From SIG598 sp045605025 (GTDB lineage Bacteria > Bacillota > Clostridia > Oscillospirales > Acutalibacteraceae), in the NCBI GenBank assembly GCA_045605025.1, contig JAZUPE010000038.1, positions 1-25,954 of the forward strand: 25,954 nt of DNA, in the 5' to 3' direction. Within the stretch, counting starts at the first letter, position 1. Every line of letters begins with the position of its first letter. The notes under the pieces were generated by a model, which was not told the origin of the DNA, made no database searches, and was given only the letters and a program-made list of their open reading frames with translations. Below are positions 1-6,521 of this stretch, one piece after another. Position numbers and translations under genes: made by a program.

Positions 1-373
1 CTGTGCCGATTTGCTCATCATTTTCATCGAGGATAAGCTGCTGACCGAAAATGCGCTCGTTATTCTCAATTAGAATACGTCTGCTGCCGATTTCTTCATC
101 AAACGCCATTGCATCCTCCAGCTTTTCAAAGAGGCACACGACATGGATATCCTCTGCCGTGGTAAGCTCCATTCCGGCGATGGGGATGATTCCGTTGCGC
201 CTTGCAGCCTTATAGAATGCCGGGCAATTCTTGCATGAATTATGGTCGGTCAGCGCGACGATATTAAGCTCACACAGCGTCGCCATACCGGCGATGTTGT
301 TGGGAGTCATGTCATCGTCACCGCAGGGCGAAAGGCAGGAGTGCAGATGGAGATCGTAATAGTAGCGGTTCAT
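1..373 (-). CDS. PHP-domain metal-dependent phosphoesterase, 3' end cut by window edge
   Basis: The reading frame starts at ATG 373-371 and runs off the left edge; about 124 residues are visible. The N-terminus has the PHP signature: Asp7-Leu-His9-Leu-His11 followed by an Asp-rich stretch (19-21), Thr23-Pro24, and the TDHN block at 42-45. These are the metal-binding positions of the PHP family (DNA polymerase III alpha N-terminus, histidinol phosphatase, YciV-type nucleotide phosphatases). The start overlaps the stop of the upstream DRTGG gene (ATGA overlap), so the two are translationally coupled and this is the sixth visible gene of the hydrogenase-like operon. The substrate cannot be read from the sequence. 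PHP proteins hydrolyse phosphoester bonds, so a role as a phosphatase or nucleotide hydrolase in the same signalling module is an inference. The family call is firm; the role is not. Confidence 0.85.
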   Translation of the reverse strand, partial: MNRYYYDLHLHSCLSPCGDDDMTPNNIAGMATLCELNIVALTDHNSCKNCPAFYKAARRNGIIPIAGMELTTAEDIHVVCLFEKLEDAMAFDEEIGSRRILIENNERIFGQQLILDENDEQIGT

Positions 374-699
374 CCAAGCTCACCGGCCAGCAGGCCGCAG
401 AGTTCAAACGTGTTGCGTTCGGAGGACAGCAGGTTGATACCCTTGTCCTTTGCCACCTCAACCACTTTTTCCTCTGCCTCGACTCCTTCGGCGAGAATGA
501 CGCACGCAACATCGGTCAGTGCGGCAACCGCCGCAATGTTGATGTTGGACATTATGGTCACCCAGGCATCGCCCGAGTTTGCACGACCCATGACCCAGCT
601 GAGAAGATCGCCGGCGTATCCGCCGGTAATCTCCCGCTCAGGCTCGGCAGGAACCACCATGGTCAGTCCGTATTTTTCCGCAAAGCTGCCTACCGTCAT
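370..699 (-). CDS. DRTGG-domain protein, copy 2
   Basis: A 109-aa stand-alone protein. An in-frame ATG at 732 lies inside the upstream gene without a ribosome site; I chose the ATG at 699, 14 nt after the hydrogenase-like gene ends and preceded by GAAAGGA. Residues 24-34 (I-T-G-G-Y-A-G-D-L-L-S) match the characteristic motif of single-domain DRTGG proteins, followed by alternating hydrophobic strands and a C-terminal segment ending in Cys-Gly-Leu-Leu. DRTGG domains occur as regulatory modules, for example in some phosphotransacetylases and CBS-domain proteins; their ligand is not established for these small forms. It lies between the HydS-like gene and the PHP gene and is coupled to the latter by an ATGA overlap. 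A regulatory or ligand-sensing role is inferred from context only. Confidence 0.8.
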   Translation of the reverse strand: MTVGSFAEKYGLTMVVPAEPEREITGGYAGDLLSWVMGRANSGDAWVTIMSNINIAAVAALTDVACVILAEGVEAEEKVVEVAKDKGINLLSSERNTFELCGLLAGELG

Positions 700-715
700 A
701 TCAATCGACGTCCTT

Positions 716-2002
716 TCAGTTGTCCGAACCATCCGGTTCGGATGAAGACTCTTTGCTCAGGCTATGCTGTCTGATCACGCAATCGGCAAGCGTCTGCCCG
801 CTTCCTCTGACGATATCCTCGGCAAAGGCTCGGCAGGTGGGCGCTCCGCAGGCTCCGCAGTCTATACCCGGCAGCTGCTCACGCATCCGCTGGATATCCG
901 CCATAAGCCGGATGGATTCGCCGATGTTGGCACTCAGACGGCTGATAGGTTCGTAAGTGGGCATCTGCCCTATTACGTAGTTTTCAGGGATATATTGCTC
1001 ATCGATAATGTTATTCTGGGACACGGGCATATACCGCCGCAGAGTAAGCAGTCGAGCCTGAGCGATGTAGGGATTCTCCACCGTCATCACGCCGCCTACA
1101 CATCCCGCCGGACAGGCGTTGAGCTCGATGAACTCAAGCTGGGGCATATTGCCGGTCTCGATCATATCGAGAACCCGGATAACATTGTCGATTCCGTCGG
1201 CTGCGAGATACTTATCATTGAATATCGCAGAGGCCTCTCCGCCGGTGGATGCCCAGCCCACGCCGATCTTTCCAGCATTGGAAATAGGCTCGGGGGTGGA
1301 GCCGCGCTTCATGACATTAAGAAGCATGAAGTAGACATCACTGATGGAAATGACCTGGTCGACATTGCTCTTTCTTCCGTAAGCTGCGTTGGCAACGTAG
1401 CTGACCTTTGCAGGGCAGGGAGATATGAAGAATACTCCGATGTCCTCGTCCCGCAGTTCCGGATGAAGCGCGCGGGCCTTGCGCCGGGCGAGCATTGCGC
1501 CAACCTCCACGGGAGGCAGCAGCGGCATGATGTGATCTTTCAGCGACGGAAATCTCATGCAGATAAGCCGTGTGACCGTAGGACAGGCAGAGCTGATGAC
1601 CGGTTTTTTGACCATGTCGTTCTTCAGATACAGACGGGTGTAACCCGAAATCTGTTCTGCCGCCTGAGCGACCTCGAACACATCGTCAAAACCCACCGCC
1701 TTCAGTCCGCTGAGCACATAGTCAACATCGTCCAATGACTCAAACTGCCCGTACAGGGCAGGAGCCGGCAGAGCGATTTTGTACTTGTAGTCATTCATCC
1801 GGTCAACCGAGCTGTAAATCGGTTTCTTTGCGTTGTGCGGACAAATCCTGATGCACTGACCGCAGTCGATGCAGCGCTTGGGATTGATGACCGCCTTGCC
1901 TTCCTTTATCCTGATAGCCTCTGTGGGACAGTGCTTCAGGCAGGTGGTACAGCCACGGCATTTATCGGCATCAAGTGCAACTGAATGCTTGTAAGTATCC
2001 AT
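716..2002 (-). CDS. HydS-like (putative sensory) [FeFe]-hydrogenase homologue
   Basis: A 428-aa cytoplasmic iron-sulfur protein. Domains in order: two ferredoxin-like [4Fe-4S] sites (Cys15/18/21/25 and Cys44/47/50/54), a Fe_hyd_lg_C H-cluster domain (about 75-330), and a C-terminal four-cysteine Fe-S domain (Cys382/385/390/408). H-cluster ligands are present: Cys140 in SSACP, Cys196 in SPCPAK, and Cys297/Cys301 in NACPAGC. The residue before Cys140 is Ala139, whereas catalytic enzymes have a proton-relay Cys there (TSCCP). Replacement by Ala, plus the extra C-terminal Fe-S domain instead of long N-terminal electron-transfer domains, is what is known of the group C/D 'sensory' enzymes. It follows the ATPase gene by 3 nt. 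It is probably a H2/redox sensor passing state to the adjacent ATPase; slow catalysis is also possible. HydA-type bifurcating catalytic subunits are normally longer. Confidence 0.88.
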   Translation of the reverse strand: MDTYKHSVALDADKCRGCTTCLKHCPTEAIRIKEGKAVINPKRCIDCGQCIRICPHNAKKPIYSSVDRMNDYKYKIALPAPALYGQFESLDDVDYVLSGLKAVGFDDVFEVAQAAEQISGYTRLYLKNDMVKKPVISSACPTVTRLICMRFPSLKDHIMPLLPPVEVGAMLARRKARALHPELRDEDIGVFFISPCPAKVSYVANAAYGRKSNVDQVISISDVYFMLLNVMKRGSTPEPISNAGKIGVGWASTGGEASAIFNDKYLAADGIDNVIRVLDMIETGNMPQLEFIELNACPAGCVGGVMTVENPYIAQARLLTLRRYMPVSQNNIIDEQYIPENYVIGQMPTYEPISRLSANIGESIRLMADIQRMREQLPGIDCGACGAPTCRAFAEDIVRGSGQTLADCVIRQHSLSKESSSEPDGSDN

Positions 2003-2005
2003 ACT

Positions 2006-2434
2006 TTATAGATTTACCCTCATGGTAATCGTAGTGCCCTTTCCAATCTCGGTCTCGATCTTCATGTCATCGGTATACCGTTTCATGTTTGGAAGTCCCA
2101 TACCGGCTCCGAAGCCCAGATTGCGGACGTTGTCGGGAGCGGTGGAGTAGCCCTCCTTCATGGCGAGCTCGATATTCGGAATACCGGGACCTTTATCGGC
2201 AAGGATAATCTCGATGCCGTCCTCGTACACCAGAACATCGGCGCTGCCGCCGTCGGCGTGGATGACCATGTTGATCTCGCCCTCGTACATGGCGATGGAC
2301 ACTCTGCGGATAGTCTCCGGCGCGATACCCAGCTGGCGCAGGTTCTTTTTGATCTGAACCGAAGCCTGACCTGCCGAGGTAAAATTCTCGCCGTCTACAT
2401 CATAGTGAAAACGTATAGCCTCACTCATCTTCAT
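2006..2434 (-). CDS. Anti-sigma-factor/SpoIIAB-like HATPase_c protein
   Basis: A single-domain GHKL ATPase of about 142 residues. The N-box is visible as E-G-E-I-N-M-V-I-H, the G1 box as D-K-G-P-G-I-P and the G2 box as G-F-G-A-G-M-G-L-P-N-M-K. There is no transmembrane, PAS or phospho-acceptor His domain, so it is like SpoIIAB/RsbW rather than a complete sensor kinase. I chose ATG 2434 (AAGG six bases upstream); an ATG two codons later is an equal alternative, while the longer reading from 2494 lies inside the preceding gene. It overlaps the upstream DRTGG gene by 14 nt and precedes the HydS-like gene by 3 nt, so the three are translationally coupled. No anti-sigma antagonist or sigma factor is in the window, so the partner is unknown. 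The coupling suggests it relays the Fe-S sensor state by phosphorylation or binding. Confidence 0.85.
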   Translation of the reverse strand: MKMSEAIRFHYDVDGENFTSAGQASVQIKKNLRQLGIAPETIRRVSIAMYEGEINMVIHADGGSADVLVYEDGIEIILADKGPGIPNIELAMKEGYSTAPDNVRNLGFGAGMGLPNMKRYTDDMKIETEIGKGTTITMRVNL

Positions 2435-2777
2435 CACCGGCCTTGTTAAGTCCATTTGCGTAGAGCTTGCCGCATGCTTCGTACATACGAACATCAGTGG
2501 ACAGCACTACCAGTCCGCACTCCTTCGCCAGTTCGATCATTTCGGGCGAAGGCTTTTTGGCGCGCACAAACACAACGCACACCATGTCCATCATTTCAGC
2601 TGTGCGGATGACCTGAGCGTTGACAAGTCCGGTAAGGAGCACCGCCTGATTCTTGACAAACGCAAGAACGTCGCTCATCATGTCACTGCCGCACGCGGAA
2701 TAGACCTCATGGGAGAGCATTTCTTCGTTGCAGAGTACTTCTGCGTTGAGCAATTCTTTAATGGTGCTGATCTTCAT
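2421..2777 (-). CDS. DRTGG-domain protein, copy 1
   Basis: A 118-aa protein with start ATG 2777 preceded by AGAGGA about 11 nt upstream. It has the same architecture as the other DRTGG gene in this operon: an N-terminal region, a Gly/Ser-Asp turn (A-C-G-S-D-M-M-S-D-V-L), hydrophobic strands (V-C-V-V-F-V) and a C-terminal L-S-T-D-x-x-M-Y-E-A-C-G segment matching L-S-S-E-x-x-T-F-E-L-C-G of copy 2. The motif is more degenerate than in copy 2 (no T-G-G), so the copies are old paralogues that have probably specialised. It starts 36 nt after nuoE-like ends, and its own end overlaps the ATPase start. Function is unknown; a ligand-binding or scaffold role for the ATPase/HydS pair is an inference. Confidence 0.78.
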   Translation of the reverse strand: MKISTIKELLNAEVLCNEEMLSHEVYSACGSDMMSDVLAFVKNQAVLLTGLVNAQVIRTAEMMDMVCVVFVRAKKPSPEMIELAKECGLVVLSTDVRMYEACGKLYANGLNKAGDEDE

Positions 2778-2813
2778 TGCTTTGACTATCCTCTGTTCAG
2801 AATATTTCTGCGC

Positions 2814-3308
2814 TTACTGATATTTTGCAAGGATTTCGGGGATCATGTCAACGGTCAGACGGCCATAAACGTCATCGTTGATGGTCATAACCGGAGCCAG
2901 ACCGCAGGCACCGATGCAACGGCAGGCGGTAAGAGAGAACTTGCCGTCCATGGAGCATTCCTCAGCCTTGATGCCGAGGATCTCGCTGATCTTGTCAACC
3001 ACGTCACCGGAACCCTTAACATAGCAGGCGGTGCCCAGGCAGACAGAGATGTGATACTTACCCTTGGGAGAAAGAGCAAACTGGGAGTAGAAGGTGGCTA
3101 CACCGTATACCTCCTCCATGGGAACCTCCAGACCCTCGGCGATCATCAGCTGTACCTCGTAGGGCAGATAGCCGTAGATCTCCTGAGCAGCCTGAAGCAC
3201 GGGCATGACGGCGCCGGGGACATCCTTGTTCTCCTCAATGACCGCCATCAGTTTAGCCTTCTGCTCCTCCGTTCCGTTGAACGGAATCTTGCTGATACTC
3301 TTGCGCAT
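2814..3308 (-). CDS. NuoE/HydC-type thioredoxin-like [2Fe-2S] protein
   Basis: A 164-aa subunit of the 24-kDa NADH dehydrogenase/NAD-reducing hydrogenase family. The [2Fe-2S] ligands are visible as V-C-L-G-T-A-C and, about 36 residues later, T-A-C-R-C-I-G-A-C. The N-terminal helical half (I-Y-G-Y-L-P, then V-Y-G-V-A-T-F-Y-S-Q-F) is typical. A longer reading from 3350 exists, but a perfect AAGGAGG seven bases before ATG 3308 fixes the start. It is the first gene of the operon; no NuoF or HydA catalytic subunit is seen, though they may follow beyond the left edge. In electron-bifurcating hydrogenases this subunit carries electrons near the NAD(H)-binding NuoF subunit. Here it may serve such a complex or feed electrons to the HydS-like protein. 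Confidence 0.92.
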   Translation of the reverse strand: MRKSISKIPFNGTEEQKAKLMAVIEENKDVPGAVMPVLQAAQEIYGYLPYEVQLMIAEGLEVPMEEVYGVATFYSQFALSPKGKYHISVCLGTACYVKGSGDVVDKISEILGIKAEECSMDGKFSLTACRCIGACGLAPVMTINDDVYGRLTVDMIPEILAKYQ

Positions 3309-3397
3309 TGTTTTGCCTCCTTGTGATATTCCTTGCGTTCGCTTGCGCAAACGCGCGATATACTATTTCAGGCGGACTTAACCACCTAAACATACGA

Positions 3398-3403
3398 ATT
3401 ATA
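3398..3403 (-). promoter_or_regulatory. Extended -10 promoter of the hydrogenase-like operon
   Basis: On the minus strand the sequence reads TGATATAAT, a perfect extended -10 (TGnTATAAT), about 90 nt before the nuoE-like start. The -35 region, at about 3421-3426 for a 17-bp spacer, is a poor match (TAGCTT), as is common with extended -10 elements. It lies just downstream (in transcription sense) of the palindrome at 3430-3457. Confidence 0.6.
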
Positions 3404-3429
3404 TCATAACTGAATCGGAAAAGCTACTG

Positions 3430-3457
3430 TAATATTGATAATATATTGTCAATATTA
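3430..3457. promoter_or_regulatory. 28-bp near-perfect palindrome, candidate Rex-type redox operator
   Basis: Arms TAATATTGA and TCAATATTA are exact inverted copies, and 13 of 14 positions pair over the full 28 bp. The centre reads TTGATAA-TATA-TTGTCAA, which has the 18-bp geometry of Rex operators (TTGnnAA, 4-bp AT-rich spacer, TTnnCAA). Rex senses NADH/NAD+ and commonly controls hydrogenase and fermentation genes in Firmicutes. It sits immediately upstream of the -35 region of the minus-strand operon, about 130 nt before that operon's first codon. The rest of the 358-bp gap between the divergent genes (3309-3666) holds only the two promoters and short scattered TTGTC motifs; I see no other gene there. 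Confidence 0.5.
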
Positions 3458-3589
3458 CGCAGATTGTCACTTTGCACCAGTTTTCTTGTCAAAATTTGTC
3501 GAAACTACGGATGCAATCAACATCTCTGTCACATGAATTGCCGTCCGTCACGGATTAATTCCGTATGACCGGCTCTGCAGACCGCGTGA

Positions 3590-3618
3590 TTGACATCCTA
3601 CGGCGATTATTATACAAT
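3590..3618 (+). promoter_or_regulatory. Sigma-A promoter of the alpha/beta hydrolase gene
   Basis: TTGACA (3590-3595), a 17-bp spacer, then TACAAT (3613-3618). It is perfect at -35 and one mismatch at -10, with ideal spacing. The predicted start of transcription, near 3625, leaves a leader of about 40 nt containing the ribosome site. Confidence 0.8.
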
Positions 3619-3666
3619 ATATCCGGACATAAAAGCAACTGGAATTGATTGTTTGGAGGTTCTATC

Positions 3667-4617
3667 ATGTATAACCTTGAAATGAAACGAATCCCATCTT
3701 CTCTGACCGGTCAGCAGCTTCATCTGCTTGTATGGCAGCCGGAAGAACCCGTCGCCGTTCTGCAGATCGTTCACGGCATGGCAGAGCATATCGCCAGATA
3801 CGATGAGTTCGCCCGCTGGATGTGCGAGCGCAATGTGGCCGTCATCGGTCACAGCCATCTCGGTCACGGTCTGACCGCCTCAGGTGAGGATGATCTCGGC
3901 TTCACCGCCTCAAAGAACGGCTGGGCTCATATGACAGGCGACATACACAACGTCCGGCTTGAGGCGCAGAAAATGTTCCCCGGTCTGCCCCACTTCATTC
4001 TGGGACATTCCATGGGATCATTCCTCACCCGCACTTACCTGACCACTCCGGACGCGGAAGGCCTCGCGGGCGTCATCATCTCCGGCACAGGCAATCAGCC
4101 TGCCGCCCTGATGACCGCCGGCAAGTGCATCGCCGGTATCATCGCGCTGTTCCGCGGAAAACGCCACCGCAGTGCTTTCATCAACTCACTCAGTTTCGGC
4201 GGCTACAACAAGTCCTTTGAGCCGGGACGCACCGAATACGACTGGCTGTCAAAAAACGAAGAAAATATCGACAGATATATCGCCGACCCAAGATGCGGCT
4301 TCTGCTTTACAACCAGAGCATTCAGTGACCTTTTTACCGGTCTTAAATATATCGGCAAAGCATCGAATCTGTCAAAGATGCCTAAGTATATCCCCTGCCT
4401 GTTTATTTCCGGACAGAACGATCCCGTTGGCGAAAACGGCAAGGGTGTTGAAAAGGCCGCGCAGATGTTCCGTGACGCTGGCATGACCGCAGTTGAAGTC
4501 AGGCTGTACGCTGATGACCGCCACGAGGTTCTCAACGAGACCGACCGTGAGCAGGTATTCAATGACATTTATGATTTCATGGGCAGATGTCCTGCTGCGC
4601 TGAAAAACGATATGTAA
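3667..4617 (+). CDS. Alpha/beta hydrolase, S33/monoacylglycerol-lipase-like
   Basis: A 316-aa protein with no signal peptide, so a cytoplasmic serine hydrolase. The nucleophile elbow G-H-S115-M-G, the oxyanion motif I-V-H-G-M-A-E-H at 34-41, Asp252 in S-G-Q-N-D-P-V-G and His286 in D-D-R-H-E form the catalytic triad. The H-G-M-A-E-H motif is typical of the lysophospholipase/monoacylglycerol lipase branch ('serine aminopeptidase S33' in databases). The start is ATG 3667 after TTTGGAGG; an in-frame TTG at 3649 overlaps that ribosome site and is rejected. The gene is alone under its own strong promoter and is convergent with the small Asn/Gln-rich ORF. A lipid ester substrate is likely but cannot be read from the sequence. 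Confidence 0.9.
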   Translation: MYNLEMKRIPSSLTGQQLHLLVWQPEEPVAVLQIVHGMAEHIARYDEFARWMCERNVAVIGHSHLGHGLTASGEDDLGFTASKNGWAHMTGDIHNVRLEAQKMFPGLPHFILGHSMGSFLTRTYLTTPDAEGLAGVIISGTGNQPAALMTAGKCIAGIIALFRGKRHRSAFINSLSFGGYNKSFEPGRTEYDWLSKNEENIDRYIADPRCGFCFTTRAFSDLFTGLKYIGKASNLSKMPKYIPCLFISGQNDPVGENGKGVEKAAQMFRDAGMTAVEVRLYADDRHEVLNETDREQVFNDIYDFMGRCPAALKNDM

Positions 4618-4655
4618 AAACCACAGGCGCCGGACAGCATACGCTCCGGCGCCTG
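4616..4655 (-). terminator. Rho-independent terminator between convergent genes
   Basis: An 11-bp perfect stem, CAGGCGCCGGA / TCCGGCGCCTG (4624-4634 and 4645-4655), with a 10-nt loop. Read on the minus strand it is followed by TGGTTTTTA, so it terminates the small Asn/Gln-rich gene. On the plus strand there is no T run, but the stem lies 6 nt after the hydrolase stop codon and may also slow that transcript. Confidence 0.8.
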
Positions 4656-4705
4656 AAAAGTACCACCTGAAACGACCTCAGCCGTTTCGAGAATCGCTGA
4701 AACAG

Positions 4706-4834
4706 TTATCGGCTGTTGTGCTCGCTTCTGTTCTGATTGCTGTTCTGGTCGTTTCTGTTCTGGTTCTTCTGCTGATTGTTGTTCTGCTGGTTCTGGTTGT
4801 TTCTGTTCTGATTGTTCTGATTGTTCTGATTCAT
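4706..4834 (-). CDS. Small Asn/Gln-rich protein, 42 aa
   Basis: A short ORF of 42 residues built almost only of Asn, Gln, Arg, Lys and Ser. The repeated unit is Asn-Gln-Asn, with Arg or Lys interspersed, ending in S-E-H-N-S-R. It has no hydrophobic segment and is basic. Support for reality: AAAGGGG nine bases before ATG 4834, a possible TATGAT -10 upstream (minus strand), and a strong T-tailed terminator about 80 nt after its stop. An overlapping frame starting with GTG 4844 would give a 91-aa Glu/Gln-rich product, but its start lies inside the ribosome site. I recall similar short Asn/Gln-rich hypothetical proteins in Clostridia but no known function; disorder and a spore- or nucleic-acid-associated role are speculation. 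Confidence 0.6.
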   Translation of the reverse strand: MNQNNQNNQNRNNQNQQNNNQQKNQNRNDQNSNQNRSEHNSR

Positions 4835-4920
4835 TGATAATCACCCCTTTCGTGATATATCATACCCTATCTTTCTGCCGTTATTCAGCGGCAGCCAAAC
4901 TGATTTCCGGAGTGGTAAAT

Positions 4921-6312
4921 TTGCTTCCTTCCCCGCTTTTTCTTGATCGAATGAAACTGATATACCCCTCTCCTGAAGAGGTGCGCGAATGGTACGAACG
5001 CCCCCATGGCAGAGGACTGCGCATAAACCCGCTGAAAATGCCCCCGGAACGCATTGCGGAAACAGGTTTTGATATTGAGCCTGTGCCTTTCTCTCCGCTT
5101 GGATATCGTCTGACAAACGATGCACAGCGCCCGGGAAAATCTCCCTGGCATCACGCGGGCGCAATATATATGCAGGAGCCTTCTGCCATGTCGGCAGTCA
5201 CGGCTCTTGATCCTCAGCCGGGCGAGCGTATTCTTGACATGTGCGCCGCTCCCGGCGGAAAATCAACACAGATTGCCGCGCTGCTCAATCTCAGCGGCAT
5301 CCTCTTTGCCAACGAATACGTTCGCTCAAGAGCCAATATTCTCGTTTCAAACATCGAGCGCATGGGCATTTCCAACGCTGTAGTGACATCACTTCATCCC
5401 GACGCGATTGCTCAGCGTTTCCCCGGCTGGTTTGACCGCGTACTGGTGGACGCGCCCTGCTCCGGTGAGGGTATGTTCCGCCGCGAAGAAGCCGCTGTGA
5501 CCGAATGGTCCCCCGAACACGTGCGTACCTGCGCAGCCCGTCAGCGCGGAATACTCGACAGCGCTGCGCAGTGCGTTGCCGAGGGCGGCGTTCTGGTTTA
5601 CTCCACCTGCACCTTTGCCCCGGAGGAAAACGAGCTGACCGTTGCCGCTTTCCTCAGCGAACATGAAGATTTTTACATTGAAGCCATCGACGCGGACTTC
5701 GGCCGTCCCGGTCTGGATGCAGGCAGGCTGAAATCCTTTGCGGAAGCCCACGGTCACGACATCAGCGGCATCACTGTTCCTGACGCCATCACACTTACCC
5801 GACGCATATGTCCCTCTGACGGCGGCGAGGGACATTTTGTGGCGCGCATGAGAAGATCCGGCACCCTGCAGCCCCACGATGATGAATTCATCAACAGTCA
5901 GCCTCATTCCGGTCCTGCCGCGGATCTGCTTGAAAGCTGCTTTGACACACCGCTCAATGGCTGGCTCCACCAGCAGGGTGATTCTCACTATATCCTCCCC
6001 TGCCCCATCGAACTGCTGAGCGGATTGCCGGTAGTACGCGCCGGAGTACTGGCAGGCACATCGGAAAAGAAACGGATCGAACCCCACCACGCTTTATTCA
6101 TGGCTGCCGATCCAGACTCCTGCCGCAGCCGCATTGAACTCAGTGCCGACAGCAGGGAACTTGATCGCTTCCTCCACGGAGAGCAGATTGATGTCCCCGA
6201 TGACCTGCGGGGATATACCGCAGTGCTGTGTTCCGGCATTATTACCGGCTTCGGCAAGGCTTCCGGAGGTGTGCTGAAAAACCGCTATCCAAAAGGACTG
6301 CGTCTGATGTAG
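4921..6312 (+). CDS. rsmF: RsmF-type rRNA (cytosine-C5)-methyltransferase
   Basis: A 463-aa SAM-dependent RNA m5C methyltransferase of the NOL1/NOP2/Sun family. The SAM site is D-M-C-A-A-P-G-G-K-S at 106-115. The two catalytic cysteines are Cys180 in D-A-P-C-S-G-E-G and Cys230 in Y-S-T-C-T-F. After the catalytic domain comes a C-terminal extension (from about 320) ending in a PUA-like G-F-G-K-A-S-G-G segment, as in RsmF/YebU-like proteins. An open frame extends back to 4834, but the family N-terminus (P-S-P-x-F-L-D-R-M) and CCGGAG eight bases upstream point to TTG 4921. It probably methylates 16S rRNA; the exact cytosine is not known for this lineage, so the symbol is by homology. A weak promoter (TTGATA, 18 bp, TATCAT at 4834-4863) may drive it. 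Confidence 0.88.
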   Translation: MLPSPLFLDRMKLIYPSPEEVREWYERPHGRGLRINPLKMPPERIAETGFDIEPVPFSPLGYRLTNDAQRPGKSPWHHAGAIYMQEPSAMSAVTALDPQPGERILDMCAAPGGKSTQIAALLNLSGILFANEYVRSRANILVSNIERMGISNAVVTSLHPDAIAQRFPGWFDRVLVDAPCSGEGMFRREEAAVTEWSPEHVRTCAARQRGILDSAAQCVAEGGVLVYSTCTFAPEENELTVAAFLSEHEDFYIEAIDADFGRPGLDAGRLKSFAEAHGHDISGITVPDAITLTRRICPSDGGEGHFVARMRRSGTLQPHDDEFINSQPHSGPAADLLESCFDTPLNGWLHQQGDSHYILPCPIELLSGLPVVRAGVLAGTSEKKRIEPHHALFMAADPDSCRSRIELSADSRELDRFLHGEQIDVPDDLRGYTAVLCSGIITGFGKASGGVLKNRYPKGLRLM

Positions 6313-6387
6313 TCTCTGCCACGAAGCATCTCCTGACATTGTGCTCACATCGCAGCAAAATATTTTATCATTTTTTTGAAAAAGCTC

Positions 6388-6415
6388 TTGACTTTTCCAT
6401 CAAGGTGATTATAAT
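6388..6415 (+). promoter_or_regulatory. Promoter of tRNA-Gln
   Basis: TTGACT (6388-6393), a 16-bp spacer and a perfect TATAAT (6410-6415), ending 31 nt before the mature tRNA. It lies in the otherwise empty 134-bp gap after the methyltransferase gene, so the tRNA is an independent unit. Confidence 0.8.
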
Positions 6416-6446
6416 AAATAATGCTCGTTGGAAAACAGCACAACAT

Positions 6447-6521
6447 TGGGGTGTCGCCAAGCGGTAAGGCAACGGACTCTGACTCCGTCATCCGAAGGTT
6501 CGAATCCTTCTACCCCAGCCA
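6447..6521 (+). tRNA. tRNA-Gln, anticodon CTG
   Basis: A 75-nt cloverleaf. The acceptor arm TGGGGTG pairs with TACCCCA (one G-T pair), followed by discriminator G and an encoded CCA. The D arm contains the conserved AAGCGGTAAGGC. The anticodon stem ACGGA/TCCGT encloses the loop CT-CTG-AC. The T arm has GGTTCGAATCC. The TGGGG acceptor start and D-arm sequence are typical of bacterial tRNA-Gln, and anticodon CUG reads the CAG codon. No neighbouring tRNA is present. Confidence 0.96.

Noticed and set aside
764..1738. 324-aa plus-strand ORF
   Set aside because: Antisense to the HydS-like gene, whose Fe-S motifs are unambiguous; no ribosome site or recognisable domain.
4569..4844. 91-aa Glu/Gln-rich minus-strand ORF
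   Set aside because: Its GTG start lies inside the ribosome site of the 42-aa Asn/Gln ORF, and its end runs through the terminator hairpin.
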